Numbered from the stretch's first letter, positions 1 to 10,131 are shown. The stretch is DNA of 64,000 bases from Serratia marcescens (GCA_015548865.1 JADMXW010000001.1:303715-367714), one strand, 5' to 3'. Numbers and translations: made by a program. The notes: a model not told the origin generated them from the letters alone.

Positions 1-3000
1 GAGAGATAGTCGCTCTCAAGCTTGTTGCGGCTGCCAGAGAGGCTGAGGCTGCCGTTACCAAAACCCACGCTACCGCCCGCGCTGACATGGGCCTGTTTCG
101 CGTCGTAAGTATCAATCGCTTGTTGGCTGCTCAGGGTGAGATTGCCACCGACATTGGCGATAACGGTATCGCCTTTGGCCTGTGCCCCGGTCAGCGTGGT
201 GTTCTGACCACTGTTGAGTGTCAGTGTAGCACCGGTATTGACCGTTGTATCGGTGGCGTACTGGCTGTTACCTTTTTCAAAACCGCTGCCTTTTTGCACA
301 CTGGCATTGATATTCCAGCCAACACCGTTAGAGCCCGCAGTAATGCCGACACCGATGGAGCCGCCTTTGCTCTCATTCTTGCCGTCCACGGTTTGGGTGT
401 TCATGGCGCTGAGCAGGTCTATGTTTTGTGCCGCCGTCAGGGTGGTGTCTTTACCGGCGGCGAGCTCGCTGCCTTGCACGGTGATGTTGCCGCTGTCCGG
501 GCGGTGGCCATTGGCATTGAGTGTCAGGTTGTCGCCTGCACTGAGGTTGCTGCCGGAGGCGGTTTTCTGTTCGGTGGTGGTGACCGATTTTGACGAACTG
601 CTGCCATAAGAGAGGTTAACGCCAAATGCGCCATTGCTGGTCGCGTCTTCTCCTGTCTGGGCTGAGGCCAATCGGTTTGCCTGTGTTGCCTGAACACCCT
701 GCAAGCCTGCCTTGATGCCTTTTAAGACTGCTAATTGGCTATCGTCTTCTTCGCGGGCAGATTTTGCCGTTTGCACCATACCATCCAGCGCACTCCCTGC
801 CGCACCGCCCAGCGAGACACTCAATCCACTCTGTTTGGTCTCGACAGTGGTGATATCGGTGCGGCTGTTCTCGGCGGCCGTGATAGCAATGTCACTGCCA
901 CTGATGCTCAGATCTTTGGCGGCAATCACGTCACTGCCATGCACGCTTGCGGTGTTTCCGGCGGTGGTAGTCACATCGCCAGCGCTGCTGCCGATAACGC
1001 TGCCTTTTTTGATGTTGCTGTCTGTTTCCTGCGTCTGTTTTTGCGAGACGCTGCCGACGGTAAAGCCAATGCCGCCGGTGCTCATTAACCCGGATTTCTT
1101 TTTGATTTTTTCAACGTTATCGTAACGCGCCTCATCGGCGGTGGTGATAGTCACGTTTTCGCCTGCCGTGAGAGTCACCCCGTTTTCACCCAACACGTTG
1201 CTGCCACTGACAGTCAGTGTGTTACCGGCATTCAGGGCAACGGTATCGCCGCTCAGGGTGCTGCTTTGCGCCGTGCGCTCATGGGTTTCTCCGTGCAGCG
1301 TATGGGTGGTTTTGGACAGAAAACCGCTGTCAGTCCATTTGCTGCGCGCATCATGATCCAGCGTGGATTCTCCGGCTTCTATCGTGATGTTTTGCCCGGC
1401 ATTGGCGCTCAGTGCCCCTTGGGCATCCACCTCTGCCGCCCGCGCCTGAATATCGCGCCCCGCGTTGAGCGTGAGGTCGCCTTGGGTGCTGATAACACTG
1501 CCAACTTCCTGCGTTTCTGCCCGGCGATCGTAACGCTCGCTGTCGCGCGTGTAGTCGGTGGCATGACCCGTTTGCTGGGTATTCAGGGTGATATCGCGCC
1601 CGGCATTCAGCGAGGTTTGGCTTGCTTGCCCCTGATTGCCGACATAGGCTGCGGTCAGCGTAATGTCGCGCTGTGCTTGTAACGCCAGTTCCCCTTTATC
1701 ATTTTGTACGTAAATACTGGCAGGACGATCGAGCCAGGCTTCTTTCCCTTGCGTATGTTGTTCGGTCAGGCTGAGGATATCGCGCCCCGCCTGCAAGGTG
1801 ACGCTATCGCCGCCGCGAACGGTGCCGCCAATATTAAGGATATCCTCCTGAGCATTGAGGATAACGTGGTTGCCTTGTATTACCCCTTTTTGTTCCAGGT
1901 TGGTGCCGCTTAATTGGATAAACTCACGCCCGGCCATACTGCCCTGATTGATGATGTTGCCACCGATTTCTGCTTGCACTCGGTTTCCAGCCAGGAGCGC
2001 GCCTTGCCCGTTGAGGTCGCCGGGGCGGACCCGCACATACACTTGTGGCATCAGCACCGTTTCTGTTGAACCGTCAGGCAGGGTCACCGTCTGGCTGACC
2101 AGCCAGACGATATCGGTGGTCAGCGCCGCCATCTGTTCTGCGCTCAGGGCTACGCCGGGCGTTAATTGATACTGTTCGCCAAAGGCTTGTCCGTTTGTCA
2201 GTAACGCACGGTATTGATCTTCATCATTCTGATAACCCGCTAAATAACGTTGACCTGTCATGTGGATAAGCTGGTCACGCACCAATTTTTGTTCGTAATA
2301 GCCGTCCCCAAGGCGTTTATGGGTATCATCTGGTCCAAAGAAATCGAGGCTGCTCAACCATTTTTTGCTATCGGTAAAGCGCGGATCGGTTTCAACCAGA
2401 TACTGGCTATTGCTGCCCGGATGAACCTGATAAAGACTATTATCAGGCAGGCTGACATCTGGCCCGACCACACGGATAGCGGTGTCGATGGTTTCACCGT
2501 TACCATCAGTAGCGGATTGAATAACCTCAATGAGTTGTCCCGGCGCCAGTGTCAGTGCATTTTCGGGCGTTTGCCAGGTGCTGTCGGTGTTGCCGGAGAG
2601 CAAGCCCTCTTGCAGCGCTTGCGAATCCAACGTTAACGTGGTGTCGGTTTGCGCGTCGATCGGTTTCGCTGTGGTTACACCCGCTTGGCTTTTTACCTGC
2701 ATCAACCCGAGTGACAGTGCTTGTTCGGTATTTTCCCCCTGATAGCTGGCATAGCGTGTTCGGGTTGACCACTTCTTGCCACCTTTGTAATAGGAAATCA
2801 GACCGGCGCCTTCTTCACCAAGCCGGTCTTGCTCGATTATCTGCCGGATGCCTTGTGTTTCACGTTGGTTGAGTTCTCCCCCCTGAATCAGGAGATCGGC
2901 ACCTGCCACTAACTTACTGTCCTGATTGGTGAACTGCCCGCCTTTGAGTATCAGGTTGCCGCCGCTGGTGATGTTGGCGCTGTCCTGATTCAGGATTTGG

Positions 3001-6000
3001 GTTTCATAGGTGACTTTGTCGTAACGGTATTGGTAGAAATGTTTGGTCCAACCCACACCGTCCACATAGAACCGCCACCGATTGGAGGATTCGTAATTGA
3101 TGTGTCCTTCGCCTGTCCGTTTGCCATTCTCGTCAATGATATGGCGTTCATTATTGCCGTTGCGCGCTTCAAGAATGTAGCGTTTACCATCCCCGCCATA
3201 GCAACCGCCATCACCATCGCCTTCACACCATTGGAAATAGTCAAAGGATTCGCGTCCGGTTTCAATCGGAGTGTCTGACAGGGTCAGGTGGATATCGCGG
3301 TTATCCAGCATATCGGTGTGCAGCAGTATCGTGCCATCCGCTGCGATTTCCGCACTGTGATTGCTGATCTCTCGTGCGGCCTGTGTGGCAGCGGCATCTT
3401 TGCCGATAATCAGATCCCCTCCGCTGTAGATCAGCGCATGATCGCGGTTCATCAGGGTCTCAACGCCGAGACTGACGTGCTGCCGTCCGGCAATGACCGC
3501 CGCGCGATCGCCGTCTTTGTCATTGCGCAGGTGTGTTGCGGTAAGGGTGATGGCATCACCATAGAGACGACCGGTGCCCAGATTGTTGATATGTTGGGCA
3601 TTAAGACGGGTCATTGCCCCATCAATCAGACCGTAGTTGGTCAGGGTGTCCGTGGCGGTGAGCTGTGTGCTGTACGCATTAAATTCACCGGCTTGCGCGT
3701 TGTCGATGTGGGCTGCATTCACATCAAGCGTGTTACCCGCCTTGATGGTTCCCTGGTTACGCAGCGACTGCAACAGGGAGAGCGTCAGGTTGTTGCCCGC
3801 TTGGAGGTAACCGCGGTGGGTGTAGTCGTTATCCAGGGTGAGGGCGAGATCGCCCTGTGCCAGGATTTCGCCCTCACCACTGAGCGCGGCAGCGCGTAGA
3901 GCCGCATTGCGTTGCGCAAGTATCTGCCCTTGTTGGTTGTCAATGGCCAACGCGGTATTGTCGGTTGTGCCTTGCAGTAGCAGGTTACCGGTTGAGAACA
4001 GCAACCCTTGCTGGTTAGCCAACTGGTTTTCAATGGCAAGGGTTAGCTTATCTTGCGCGCGCAGTGCCCCGGCGCGATTGTCCAGCGTATCTGCGTTGAT
4101 GGAAAGCGTTTGTGCTTCAATACCCTGACCCGTTTCGCGGGTGCTGTGGTTGAGCACCTGGTCCGCATCGATCGTGAGCGTTTGATTCGCCTTAATAAAC
4201 CCTTGTGTATTGTCCAGATACGCTGTTTTCAGAGCACTGTTTCCCACTGACAGCACTTGACCCAGCGAATTAAGTAATCGCTGCGCGGACATCATCAGGT
4301 TGTCGGTAGCCAATACGACGCCTTGGCGGTTGTCAATGTTTTGGGCAATTAATGCGACATCACCTTGAGAGACCAGAACACCGTCTTGATTATCCAGATT
4401 TTGGCTATGAATAGAGAGCGTGTTCTGGCCGGTAATGCTACCTTGGGTATTCAGCAGATCGCCGGTGCGCAACGTCGTGTCATGACCTGCGTGAATACCG
4501 CGTTGTGTATTGAGTGAGTGATTGGTTAACAATGCACCGTGGGTATCCAGCGTGAGATCATTACCCGCCTGAATGAGTCCTTCGGTGTTATCGAACCGGC
4601 CGCTGTCAAGGTTCAGGTCTTTGGCGGCTAACAGATACCCTTGGGCGTTGTTGAACGCCTGCTGCTGGCTGTTGATACTCAACTGATTGGCCTGAATGCG
4701 CCCTTGTTGGTTATCTATCGTCTGGCCCAGCAGCGTGAGCCGATTGCCCGCTTCAATCAGGCCATGCTGATTATCAAGCGAACCGATAAGTTGGAATGAA
4801 GTATCGCCTTGTGCGGCGGAGATCACCCCAGATTGGTTCGCCACACCCAGTGCATTCAGTGTCAGGTGTTGACCACTGAGAAGCTGGCCTTCTTGGTTAT
4901 CCACGTTGTCGGCTATTTCTAGCGACAGCGCGCCCTCCTGGCCTGCCACGATCTTACCGGAGACGTTATCCAGCGTATGGGCCGTAATGCCAATATTGCC
5001 GTGACTGGCAATGCTACCCGCTCGGTTATCCAGAGCCGAACCTAGCGTCAGCTGTAATTGTCCCTGACCCGTTTGCAGCATTTTCCCTTGCTGATGCGAC
5101 AACGAATCGGCCTGGATGGCGATCGTGTCGCCTTGCGTCAGTGCCCCTTTAAGGTCGAGTGTCTTCCCCGTCAGGCTGAGTGCACCACGGGTGAGAATTT
5201 CTCCCTGCTCACCGTTCAGGGTGTCTGCCGTGATAGTGGTGTTATCCTTCCCCGCTGCGGCAACGATCCCTTGCTGGTTATGCAGGTGGTGTGTGGTGAG
5301 TGTGAGCGCGCCCTCGCGGCTGAGTAGTGTGCCTGACTGATTATTCAGTGTGTCGGTGATAAGCGTTGCGTTGCCGCCAAGATTGATTTCACCTTGCTGA
5401 TTATTCAAGGTTTTGGTGGCGAGGGTATGCGCGGCTGCCCCCGTTTGTATCAATGTACCCTGTTGGTTATTGATCTCAGTGGGGGCCGTCAGGGACAGCG
5501 TGGTGGCGGTGATGGTCCCTCGCTGGTTGTCGATGCCCGTTTGGGCAGTCAGTGCGGCGCTTTGACTGGCTTGCAGCCGTGCATCGCGCGTGTTGATTCC
5601 GGTTTGGGTTGCTCTCAGAGCCATATCTTTGGCTTCAACCCGGCTGCCGGACAAATCAAGCTCGCTGCCTGTGGCACTGAGCGTGTCTTTTGCGGCCAGC
5701 GATCCTTGTAAGGTTAATGCCCCTGTACCGTTTAGGGTTAGCGAGCCAGCGTCCGCCCATTGGCCCTTCTCATTCACACCGGCGGCCAGTAGTGCCTGTT
5801 TATTGTTTGTCAGCGTGGCGGCCTGCAAACGGTTATCGCGGCCAGCCACAATTTGCCCTTTATTCAGATTACTGATGTTATCTGTGGCGCTAAGGGTGAC
5901 ATCCTGTTGGGAAATCAATGTACCGCTATTTGCGATTGCCTGTTGGCTGCGGAGTGTGAGCGCGCTCTGGCTGGAAACAATGCCAGTGTTGGTGATTTTT

Positions 6001-6995
6001 CCGTCGGCAGATAACGCGATTTCTCCGGCAGCGGCACCAATATGCCCGGCATTGCGCACCCCTACACCCTGTTCTGTGCCGCGCATTGTAATGCTGTTGG
6101 CATACATGCCGCCGAGCGCGGCAACATCCAGTGCGAATGCTGGCGCGTTGTCGCTGTCGCCATTCTCGGTTTTCAGGACCGTTTGACCATCTGCCGCAAC
6201 ATGGTTTTTCCCTGTCGTAATGGCCAGTTGTTTGGCATGCAGGTTGGCATTGAGGGTGACGGAACGGCCAATCAGCGCCGTATAGTTGGTGTCTGTGCCG
6301 TTATACCCTTTGCCGGTGATGTTGATGTGGCCTTGATCAACGAAGTAACCCTTGATTTCGCCATTTTCGATAAGCGTTTTACCGGCAGAGAGCAGGGTAT
6401 TGTCAGCATTGATAAATCCACAGCCATCGCAGGTGATGCCTGCGGGGTTGGCGATAATGACATCTGCCCTTTTCCCTGCCACTTCAATAAAGCCATTAAG
6501 CTGGCTGGGGTCGTGGCTGTTGACTTCATTGAGAATGATGTCCGCTTCACCTTTTGCCAGCCAGGGGTTGGCTTGCACCATACCGCCTAATTGCGTGCTG
6601 ACATTTTGGTTACTGTTATTGAGGATTGCACCCTGATTATCCACATCAAATTGGCTGTATTTGTTATGGGATACACCGTTGGCGTTAGGGGCTTGAATAT
6701 TGATCTGTGGCAGCCCGTTTTGCGTATTCATGACGGTGGGCTGCTGGTTGCCTGGGGCGTTACCATCCGCGATGATGGTAGAGGCAGAAGCCGCAAGGCT
6801 CACGGAGCCTAATGCCAGCCACAGTGCTGTCGTGACAGGTTTTACTGCCCAATACTTCGCACAGGTTTGTGCGTTACGCACACGGTGGGCGGTGCGACAC
6901 ACGGGGCTTGCATGATGACCACGCGTGATATCAGCGACAACCATCATCATTTGACGCGCAGCGTTAAAAATAAGGCGATAACATAATGTGTTCAT
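1..6995 (-). CDS. HecA/CdiA/FhaB-type two-partner-secreted filamentous hemagglutinin, C-terminus outside window
   Basis: Surface exoprotein of a type Vb system, exported by the adjacent HecB-like pore. The frame is open without a stop from ATG 6995 to the window edge, giving about 2,331 codons. Residues 1-70 form an extended signal peptide (MNTLCYRLIFNAARQMMMVV, then ALWLALGSVSLAAS). A TPS domain follows (about 100-210), with NGVSHNKYSQFDV, LNEVNSHDPSQLNGFIEVAG and NPAGITCDGCGFIN. A long FHA-1 beta-helix of roughly 20-residue repeats (LDNQxGxIxAxxxLxL) runs to about residue 1220. A non-repetitive Cys- and Asp/Gly-rich part lies at about 1235-1320. A CdiA-like WLSSLDFFGPDDTHKRLGDG segment lies near 1550, and FHA-2-like repeats (KKSGLMSTGGIGFTVGS) run towards the edge. 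Start choice rests on the extended signal peptide, since no clear ribosome site is seen. Whether this is a contact-dependent toxin (CdiA) or an adhesin (HecA/FhaB) depends on the missing C-terminus and on a downstream immunity gene. Confidence 0.9.
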   Translation of the reverse strand, partial: MNTLCYRLIFNAARQMMMVVADITRGHHASPVCRTAHRVRNAQTCAKYWAVKPVTTALWLALGSVSLAASASTIIADGNAPGNQQPTVMNTQNGLPQINIQAPNANGVSHNKYSQFDVDNQGAILNNSNQNVSTQLGGMVQANPWLAKGEADIILNEVNSHDPSQLNGFIEVAGKRADVIIANPAGITCDGCGFINADNTLLSAGKTLIENGEIKGYFVDQGHINITGKGYNGTDTNYTALIGRSVTLNANLHAKQLAITTGKNHVAADGQTVLKTENGDSDNAPAFALDVAALGGMYANSITMRGTEQGVGVRNAGHIGAAAGEIALSADGKITNTGIVSSQSALTLRSQQAIANSGTLISQQDVTLSATDNISNLNKGQIVAGRDNRLQAATLTNNKQALLAAGVNEKGQWADAGSLTLNGTGALTLQGSLAAKDTLSATGSELDLSGSRVEAKDMALRATQTGINTRDARLQASQSAALTAQTGIDNQRGTITATTLSLTAPTEINNQQGTLIQTGAAAHTLATKTLNNQQGEINLGGNATLITDTLNNQSGTLLSREGALTLTTHHLHNQQGIVAAAGKDNTTITADTLNGEQGEILTRGALSLTGKTLDLKGALTQGDTIAIQADSLSHQQGKMLQTGQGQLQLTLGSALDNRAGSIASHGNIGITAHTLDNVSGKIVAGQEGALSLEIADNVDNQEGQLLSGQHLTLNALGVANQSGVISAAQGDTSFQLIGSLDNQHGLIEAGNRLTLLGQTIDNQQGRIQANQLSINSQQQAFNNAQGYLLAAKDLNLDSGRFDNTEGLIQAGNDLTLDTHGALLTNHSLNTQRGIHAGHDTTLRTGDLLNTQGSITGQNTLSIHSQNLDNQDGVLVSQGDVALIAQNIDNRQGVVLATDNLMMSAQRLLNSLGQVLSVGNSALKTAYLDNTQGFIKANQTLTIDADQVLNHSTRETGQGIEAQTLSINADTLDNRAGALRAQDKLTLAIENQLANQQGLLFSTGNLLLQGTTDNTALAIDNQQGQILAQRNAALRAAALSGEGEILAQGDLALTLDNDYTHRGYLQAGNNLTLSLLQSLRNQGTIKAGNTLDVNAAHIDNAQAGEFNAYSTQLTATDTLTNYGLIDGAMTRLNAQHINNLGTGRLYGDAITLTATHLRNDKDGDRAAVIAGRQHVSLGVETLMNRDHALIYSGGDLIIGKDAAATQAAREISNHSAEIAADGTILLHTDMLDNRDIHLTLSDTPIETGRESFDYFQWCEGDGDGGCYGGDGKRYILEARNGNNERHIIDENGKRTGEGHINYESSNRWRFYVDGVGWTKHFYQYRYDKVTYETQILNQDSANITSGGNLILKGGQFTNQDSKLVAGADLLIQGGELNQRETQGIRQIIEQDRLGEEGAGLISYYKGGKKWSTRTRYASYQGENTEQALSLGLMQVKSQAGVTTAKPIDAQTDTTLTLDSQALQEGLLSGNTDSTWQTPENALTLAPGQLIEVIQSATDGNGETIDTAIRVVGPDVSLPDNSLYQVHPGSNSQYLVETDPRFTDSKKWLSSLDFFGPDDTHKRLGDGYYEQKLVRDQLIHMTGQRYLAGYQNDEDQYRALLTNGQAFGEQYQLTPGVALSAEQMAALTTDIVWLVSQTVTLPDGSTETVLMPQVYVRVRPGDLNGQGALLAGNRVQAEIGGNIINQGSMAGREFIQLSGTNLEQKGVIQGNHVILNAQEDILNIGGTVRGGDSVTLQAGRDILSLTEQHTQGKEAWLDRPASIYVQNDKGELALQAQRDITLTAAYVGNQGQASQTSLNAGRDITLNTQQTGHATDYTRDSERYDRRAETQEVGSVISTQGDLTLNAGRDIQARAAEVDAQGALSANAGQNITIEAGESTLDHDARSKWTDSGFLSKTTHTLHGETHERTAQSSTLSGDTVALNAGNTLTVSGSNVLGENGVTLTAGENVTITTADEARYDNVEKIKKKSGLMSTGGIGFTVGSVSQKQTQETDSNIKKGSVIGSSAGDVTTTAGNTASVHGSDVIAAKDLSISGSDIAITAAENSRTDITTVETKQSGLSVSLGGAAGSALDGMVQTAKSAREEDDSQLAVLKGIKAGLQGVQATQANRLASAQTGEDATSNGAFGVNLSYGSSSSKSVTTTEQKTASGSNLSAGDNLTLNANGHRPDSGNITVQGSELAAGKDTTLTAAQNIDLLSAMNTQTVDGKNESKGGSIGVGITAGSNGVGWNINASVQKGSGFEKGNSQYATDTTVNTGATLTLNSGQNTTLTGAQAKGDTVIANVGGNLTLSSQQAIDTYDAKQAHVSAGGSVGFGNGSLSLSGSRNKLESDYL

Positions 6996-7006
6996 GGGCG
7001 TGAAGC

Positions 7007-8719
7007 TCAGTAATTCCAATTAACAGAGAAGGCGAAAGTAGCCGGGTCGGTTTTAAAACCGTCTGGCTTCGAGAATGGCGTTCCAATCGAGACGTCGTAA
7101 CTCAGGTTTGCTGGGCTGAGGGCGCCCCGTAACCCAATGGCACCGCCAGCGAGATGTCTGCCCAGATTCTGATCGGTATCGCATCTTGTGATTTCGCCAT
7201 AATCTGCACCGAGGTAGAGCTCCTGATTCGGGATGGGTGTTGCCCATGACAGCGTGTTGCGTAATGACCAACCTTTGTCTGCACTCAGGGTCCGCTCACC
7301 GTCAAAGCCACGCACGGTCCAGCGATTGCCGATGCTGAATTGATCCTGAGGTGTCAGCGGCGTGTTGCTGGTTTGACGCAGATACTGCGTGTCGAAACGA
7401 AAACGCTGATTGACCAGGCTGAACGGCACGCTGAATGCGGCGGTGAATTGCATGACCTGTGCCAAAGCGGTAGCGTAACCGTCGGAATCATGGGGGCGAG
7501 ATTCCTCATTGGCGGGCAGGGCACCAAACCAGCGCGTACCCTGCTGGTAACTGGCTCCCGCGGTAAGCGTGCTTTGGCCCACATGGTGGCGATGATTAAG
7601 CGCGGCTTTCCAAGATGAGGTTCTGCGCTTTTGGCTTTCAATCTCGGTATCGGCGATAAAATTGCGGGTTTCCCGAACGTTGACGTCATAAGAGGCCGAC
7701 GTTTTCGCTCGGGCATTGCGGTATAGCACATGGCTCAGTTGCAGGTTCAGGCTCTTGTTTTTGCCTCGATATTGGATGTCTTTGTAATTTCCGGCTACCG
7801 TTTGCACATACTCATAGTCGCTGCCTGTGGCAGCGAACTGCCAGTAACCAAAGGGTACGGAGTAATGGGCGCTGTAATTTGCCGTGTTTTTGCTGTTACG
7901 AAAGCTGGTGTCGCGGGTGGCAGTGATATAAAACAGATCGCTCAGTGCCAGAGGGTTATCGAACGCAACCATTACGCCAGCCTGATTTTTCCCTGTGCTG
8001 GTAGTACCGCTGTTGTCTGCCCATGCACCCAAACGCCAGAAGCGAGACTGTTGCCTGTCAATCACGACGACGCTGTCTCCTGGGGCGTCACCGGGCAGCA
8101 TCTCTACCGTGGTCTTCACTGTCGGCAGGCGTTGCAGGTTTTCCAGCCCTTGCTCAATGTCCCGCAGATCTAGCACATCGCCTTTGTGAGCGGGAGTGGC
8201 GGTATAAAGTGAGCTGTAGACGTCAGATTTCGGGGTAAAATGGATATCCTGAATTTTTCCCGGCAGCACGATTAATTGCAGATTTCCCGAGGAGAGATCC
8301 TGAGCGGGAACCAGCACGCGAGTGGTGATCCAGCCATGGCGGATTAAACGGTTTTGAAGTACTGAAACCAGTTGATTAATACCATTAACACCGATGCAAT
8401 AGCCTACGGCCTGGTTAGCCAGTCGCTGTAACGGAACCCATTCGGGTAAACTTTCTCGCCCGCGCATTGTGACGCTATCAATGACAAAACAAGGGTGCTC
8501 TTCAGGAAAATGCAAAGATGTGTTGACCACCGGAGGTGACAGAGATACATCGGGAGATTTCGCTTCAAGTTGCTTTTGTTGTTCTTGTTGTTGCTGCATA
8601 TTGTGATTAAACAGCGTATCTGTATTTTCCGGACGTAACGAATCTGCACCAGCAGAAAAGACGCACAGCCATAATGTGATTAATGGCTTTGGAGTAAGCT
8701 GAAAATTTGGCACGATCAT
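7007..8719 (-). CDS. TpsB outer-membrane transporter of the ShlB/FhaC/HecB family
   Basis: Omp85-superfamily pore that recognises the TPS domain of the exoprotein in the periplasm and threads it to the cell surface. It has 570 residues, usual for FhaC/ShlB. The N-terminus has a short signal peptide (ITLWLCVFSAGADS), then a Gln-rich linker (about 38-50), POTRA regions (about 75-230: CFVIDSVTMRGRESLPEW and GWITTRVLVPAQDLSSG) and a 16-strand-type barrel ending in GTPFSKPDGF...FAFSVNWNY with a terminal aromatic residue. The stop lies 11 bp before the exoprotein ATG, so the two genes form a tight transporter-first operon. The Shine-Dalgarno AAGGA abuts ATG 8719 and is better spaced for GTG 8713, so translation may start two codons later. 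The exoprotein type (hemolysin, adhesin or CDI) cannot be read from this gene alone. Confidence 0.93.
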   Translation of the reverse strand: MIVPNFQLTPKPLITLWLCVFSAGADSLRPENTDTLFNHNMQQQQEQQKQLEAKSPDVSLSPPVVNTSLHFPEEHPCFVIDSVTMRGRESLPEWVPLQRLANQAVGYCIGVNGINQLVSVLQNRLIRHGWITTRVLVPAQDLSSGNLQLIVLPGKIQDIHFTPKSDVYSSLYTATPAHKGDVLDLRDIEQGLENLQRLPTVKTTVEMLPGDAPGDSVVVIDRQQSRFWRLGAWADNSGTTSTGKNQAGVMVAFDNPLALSDLFYITATRDTSFRNSKNTANYSAHYSVPFGYWQFAATGSDYEYVQTVAGNYKDIQYRGKNKSLNLQLSHVLYRNARAKTSASYDVNVRETRNFIADTEIESQKRRTSSWKAALNHRHHVGQSTLTAGASYQQGTRWFGALPANEESRPHDSDGYATALAQVMQFTAAFSVPFSLVNQRFRFDTQYLRQTSNTPLTPQDQFSIGNRWTVRGFDGERTLSADKGWSLRNTLSWATPIPNQELYLGADYGEITRCDTDQNLGRHLAGGAIGLRGALSPANLSYDVSIGTPFSKPDGFKTDPATFAFSVNWNY

Positions 8720-8753
8720 CCTTGATGATTGAATAATGTATGGCGACGAGTTT

Positions 8754-8880
8754 TATACCCATCATATTTCAAATTATACCCGTCATACTTCAAGTTGCAG
8801 GTGCGTTGGCTGCACTCATTATTCAGCCGAACTCGGGCTGCACCTCTCACGGGCGCACTGTGAGAGGCGTTAAACACGTT
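8754..8880 (-). repeat. Degenerate ERIC-type repeat with nested ends
   Basis: TATACCC occurs at 8754 and again at 8775, each followed by the ERIC terminal sequence (the second reads CGTCATACTTCAAGTTGCAG, then GTGCGTTGGCTGC). The rest (CACCTCTCACGGGCGCACTG...GAGGCGTT) resembles the insert of the longer variants at 35245 and 49925, not a canonical ERIC interior. The right end is not clear. Confidence 0.6.
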
Positions 8881-8936
8881 AACATTTTTCCGCGAATCGA
8901 GTTATTGTAGGGCGTGTTATCTTTTTATTCGGCCGG

Positions 8937-8965
8937 AATTTACCGTGATTAATAGTGATGGACAA
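8937..8965 (-). promoter_or_regulatory. Candidate sigma-70 promoter for the hecB-hecA operon
   Basis: On the minus strand TTGTCC (8965-8960) and TAAATT (8942-8937) are 17 bp apart, each matching 4 of 6 consensus bases. They lie about 220 bp upstream of the transporter start, beyond the degenerate ERIC repeat, which would then be transcribed as leader. This is weak evidence in AT-rich DNA. Confidence 0.25.
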
Positions 8966-9438
8966 TATAAAAACGCTCATGCTATGGGATCTAAGGGCAT
9001 AAGTGCGCTTTTATGGTGTTGGATTTATGATAGATTGTTTTTTATGAATTTCTAATGAAGTGAATTTTTTATTTATTAATAATTGAATTAAGTTATTTTT
9101 ATCAAATATACAATTGATGTATAGAAGTGTTTTTGATTAAATCATTATATGAAATAAAGAATAAAGTGGCTTTGTCGTGGTTTTTTATTTCATTTCTAAA
9201 TGCTAAAGCGTGTGCATTTTCTTGAAACTTAGGCTTTGTATCCTAAATAATTCGATTTTTACGGAAACAGCAAGGGGAGAAAAACGTGTTTCAGACAGGT
9301 CCTGGCGGTATTTTTATGGAACGAAAAGCGAACTATCAGTGACTAATAACGAGTGCAATCAGCGTATTAGTAACTTGATGCCCTGATTGCAAGATAACGT
9401 GTGTTGTTCTGCAATCAGAGCATCGTTGCCCTCTCTGA

Positions 9439-10104
9439 TTATTCGCCACCCAGTGCGCGAGGGAACAGAATGTTGTTTTCCAGATGGATATGCTCCATTA
9501 AGTCGCTGATGAAAACGTTGATACCGGCATACAGTGCTTGCCAGGTGTTGCAAGCGTTTTCCGGCGGAGTCACGTTGTTGGTCAGGTTTTTCACCACTTC
9601 CAGTTGTTGCCCCGCATCATCATGCTCATGTTCCATCACTGAAATTGGACCAGAAGCTTGTGCGCCCATACCCGCCTGAATCATGGGGAACAGAATGCGT
9701 TCTTCTTTCATCATATGCTGCGACAGCTCGTTGAGGATTAATGTTAACTGTGCGGCCAGTCCGTGCGGGCACGCTGCTTTTTCATGGTGAACGCGTTCCA
9801 CTTTTTCTGCCATCAGGATCAGTTCTGGCAGTTGCTCGCGGTGACGATCGTGAAAGCGTTGGATGATGTAGGGTATGATGTCGCCCGGAGGGGCTGAAGG
9901 CCAGTGGGTTTCCGTTGAAGGTTGCTCTGCCAGGTAGCTGAGGTGGGCTTCCAGAGCCTCGATGTCCAGGCCCAGTATATTGGCTGCACGCAGCAGCGTT
10001 TGCTTACCGCCACAGCAAAAATCGAGATTATATTCACGGAAAAGTACAGTGGCGCGAGGAATGGCGATAGCCAATTCCCCTAATGTATGATCGCGGTAAT
10101 GCAT
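9439..10104 (-). CDS. ytfE: Iron-sulfur cluster repair di-iron protein YtfE (RIC)
   Basis: Cytoplasmic di-iron protein that repairs iron-sulfur clusters damaged by nitric oxide and oxidants. It has 221 residues (E. coli 220). The N-terminal ScdA_N part carries the CCGGKQTL motif and the hemerythrin-like part carries the metal-binding His/Glu residues in [32 protein letters not shown] and [15 protein letters not shown] chose ATG 10104: the reading frame extends to 10140, but that extension lies inside the NsrR palindrome, while 10104 has GAGGGG about 7 bases upstream and matches the family start ([12 protein letters not shown]). It is transcribed alone from its own NsrR-controlled promoter, downstream of and co-oriented with the peptidase-like gene. 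Confidence 0.97.
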   Translation of the reverse strand: MHYRDHTLGELAIAIPRATVLFREYNLDFCCGGKQTLLRAANILGLDIEALEAHLSYLAEQPSTETHWPSAPPGDIIPYIIQRFHDRHREQLPELILMAEKVERVHHEKAACPHGLAAQLTLILNELSQHMMKEERILFPMIQAGMGAQASGPISVMEHEHDDAGQQLEVVKNLTNNVTPPENACNTWQALYAGINVFISDLMEHIHLENNILFPRALGGE

Positions 10105-10131
10105 GATAGACCCCTCAGCGGCGAATGTTAT

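Larger units (their letters stand above)
8720..9438. other. AT-rich intergenic region between hecB-like gene and ytfE
   Basis: About 700 bases without a supportable gene. The first part holds degenerate ERIC-type termini (listed separately) and a hairpin with arms CCTCTCAC (8843-8850) and GTGAGAGG (8860-8867). From about 9040 to 9240 the DNA is strikingly AT-rich, the composition often bound by H-NS near horizontally acquired surface-protein genes (inference). TGCAATCAG occurs at 9354-9362 and 9410-9418, and inverted at 9383-9391. The inverted pair just downstream of ytfE could act as its terminator, but there is no U-run. Confidence 0.6.

Noticed and set aside
87..6915. Many plus-strand open frames of 60-200 codons across the exoprotein region
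   Set aside because: They lie antisense to one continuous minus-strand coding frame with clear TPS and FHA motifs; repeats on the coding strand keep the antisense frames open.
8700..9438. CRISPR array or phage attachment site in the AT-rich gap
   Set aside because: No regularly spaced direct repeats and no integrase gene; repeats present are ERIC-type ends and a short TGCAATCAG motif.
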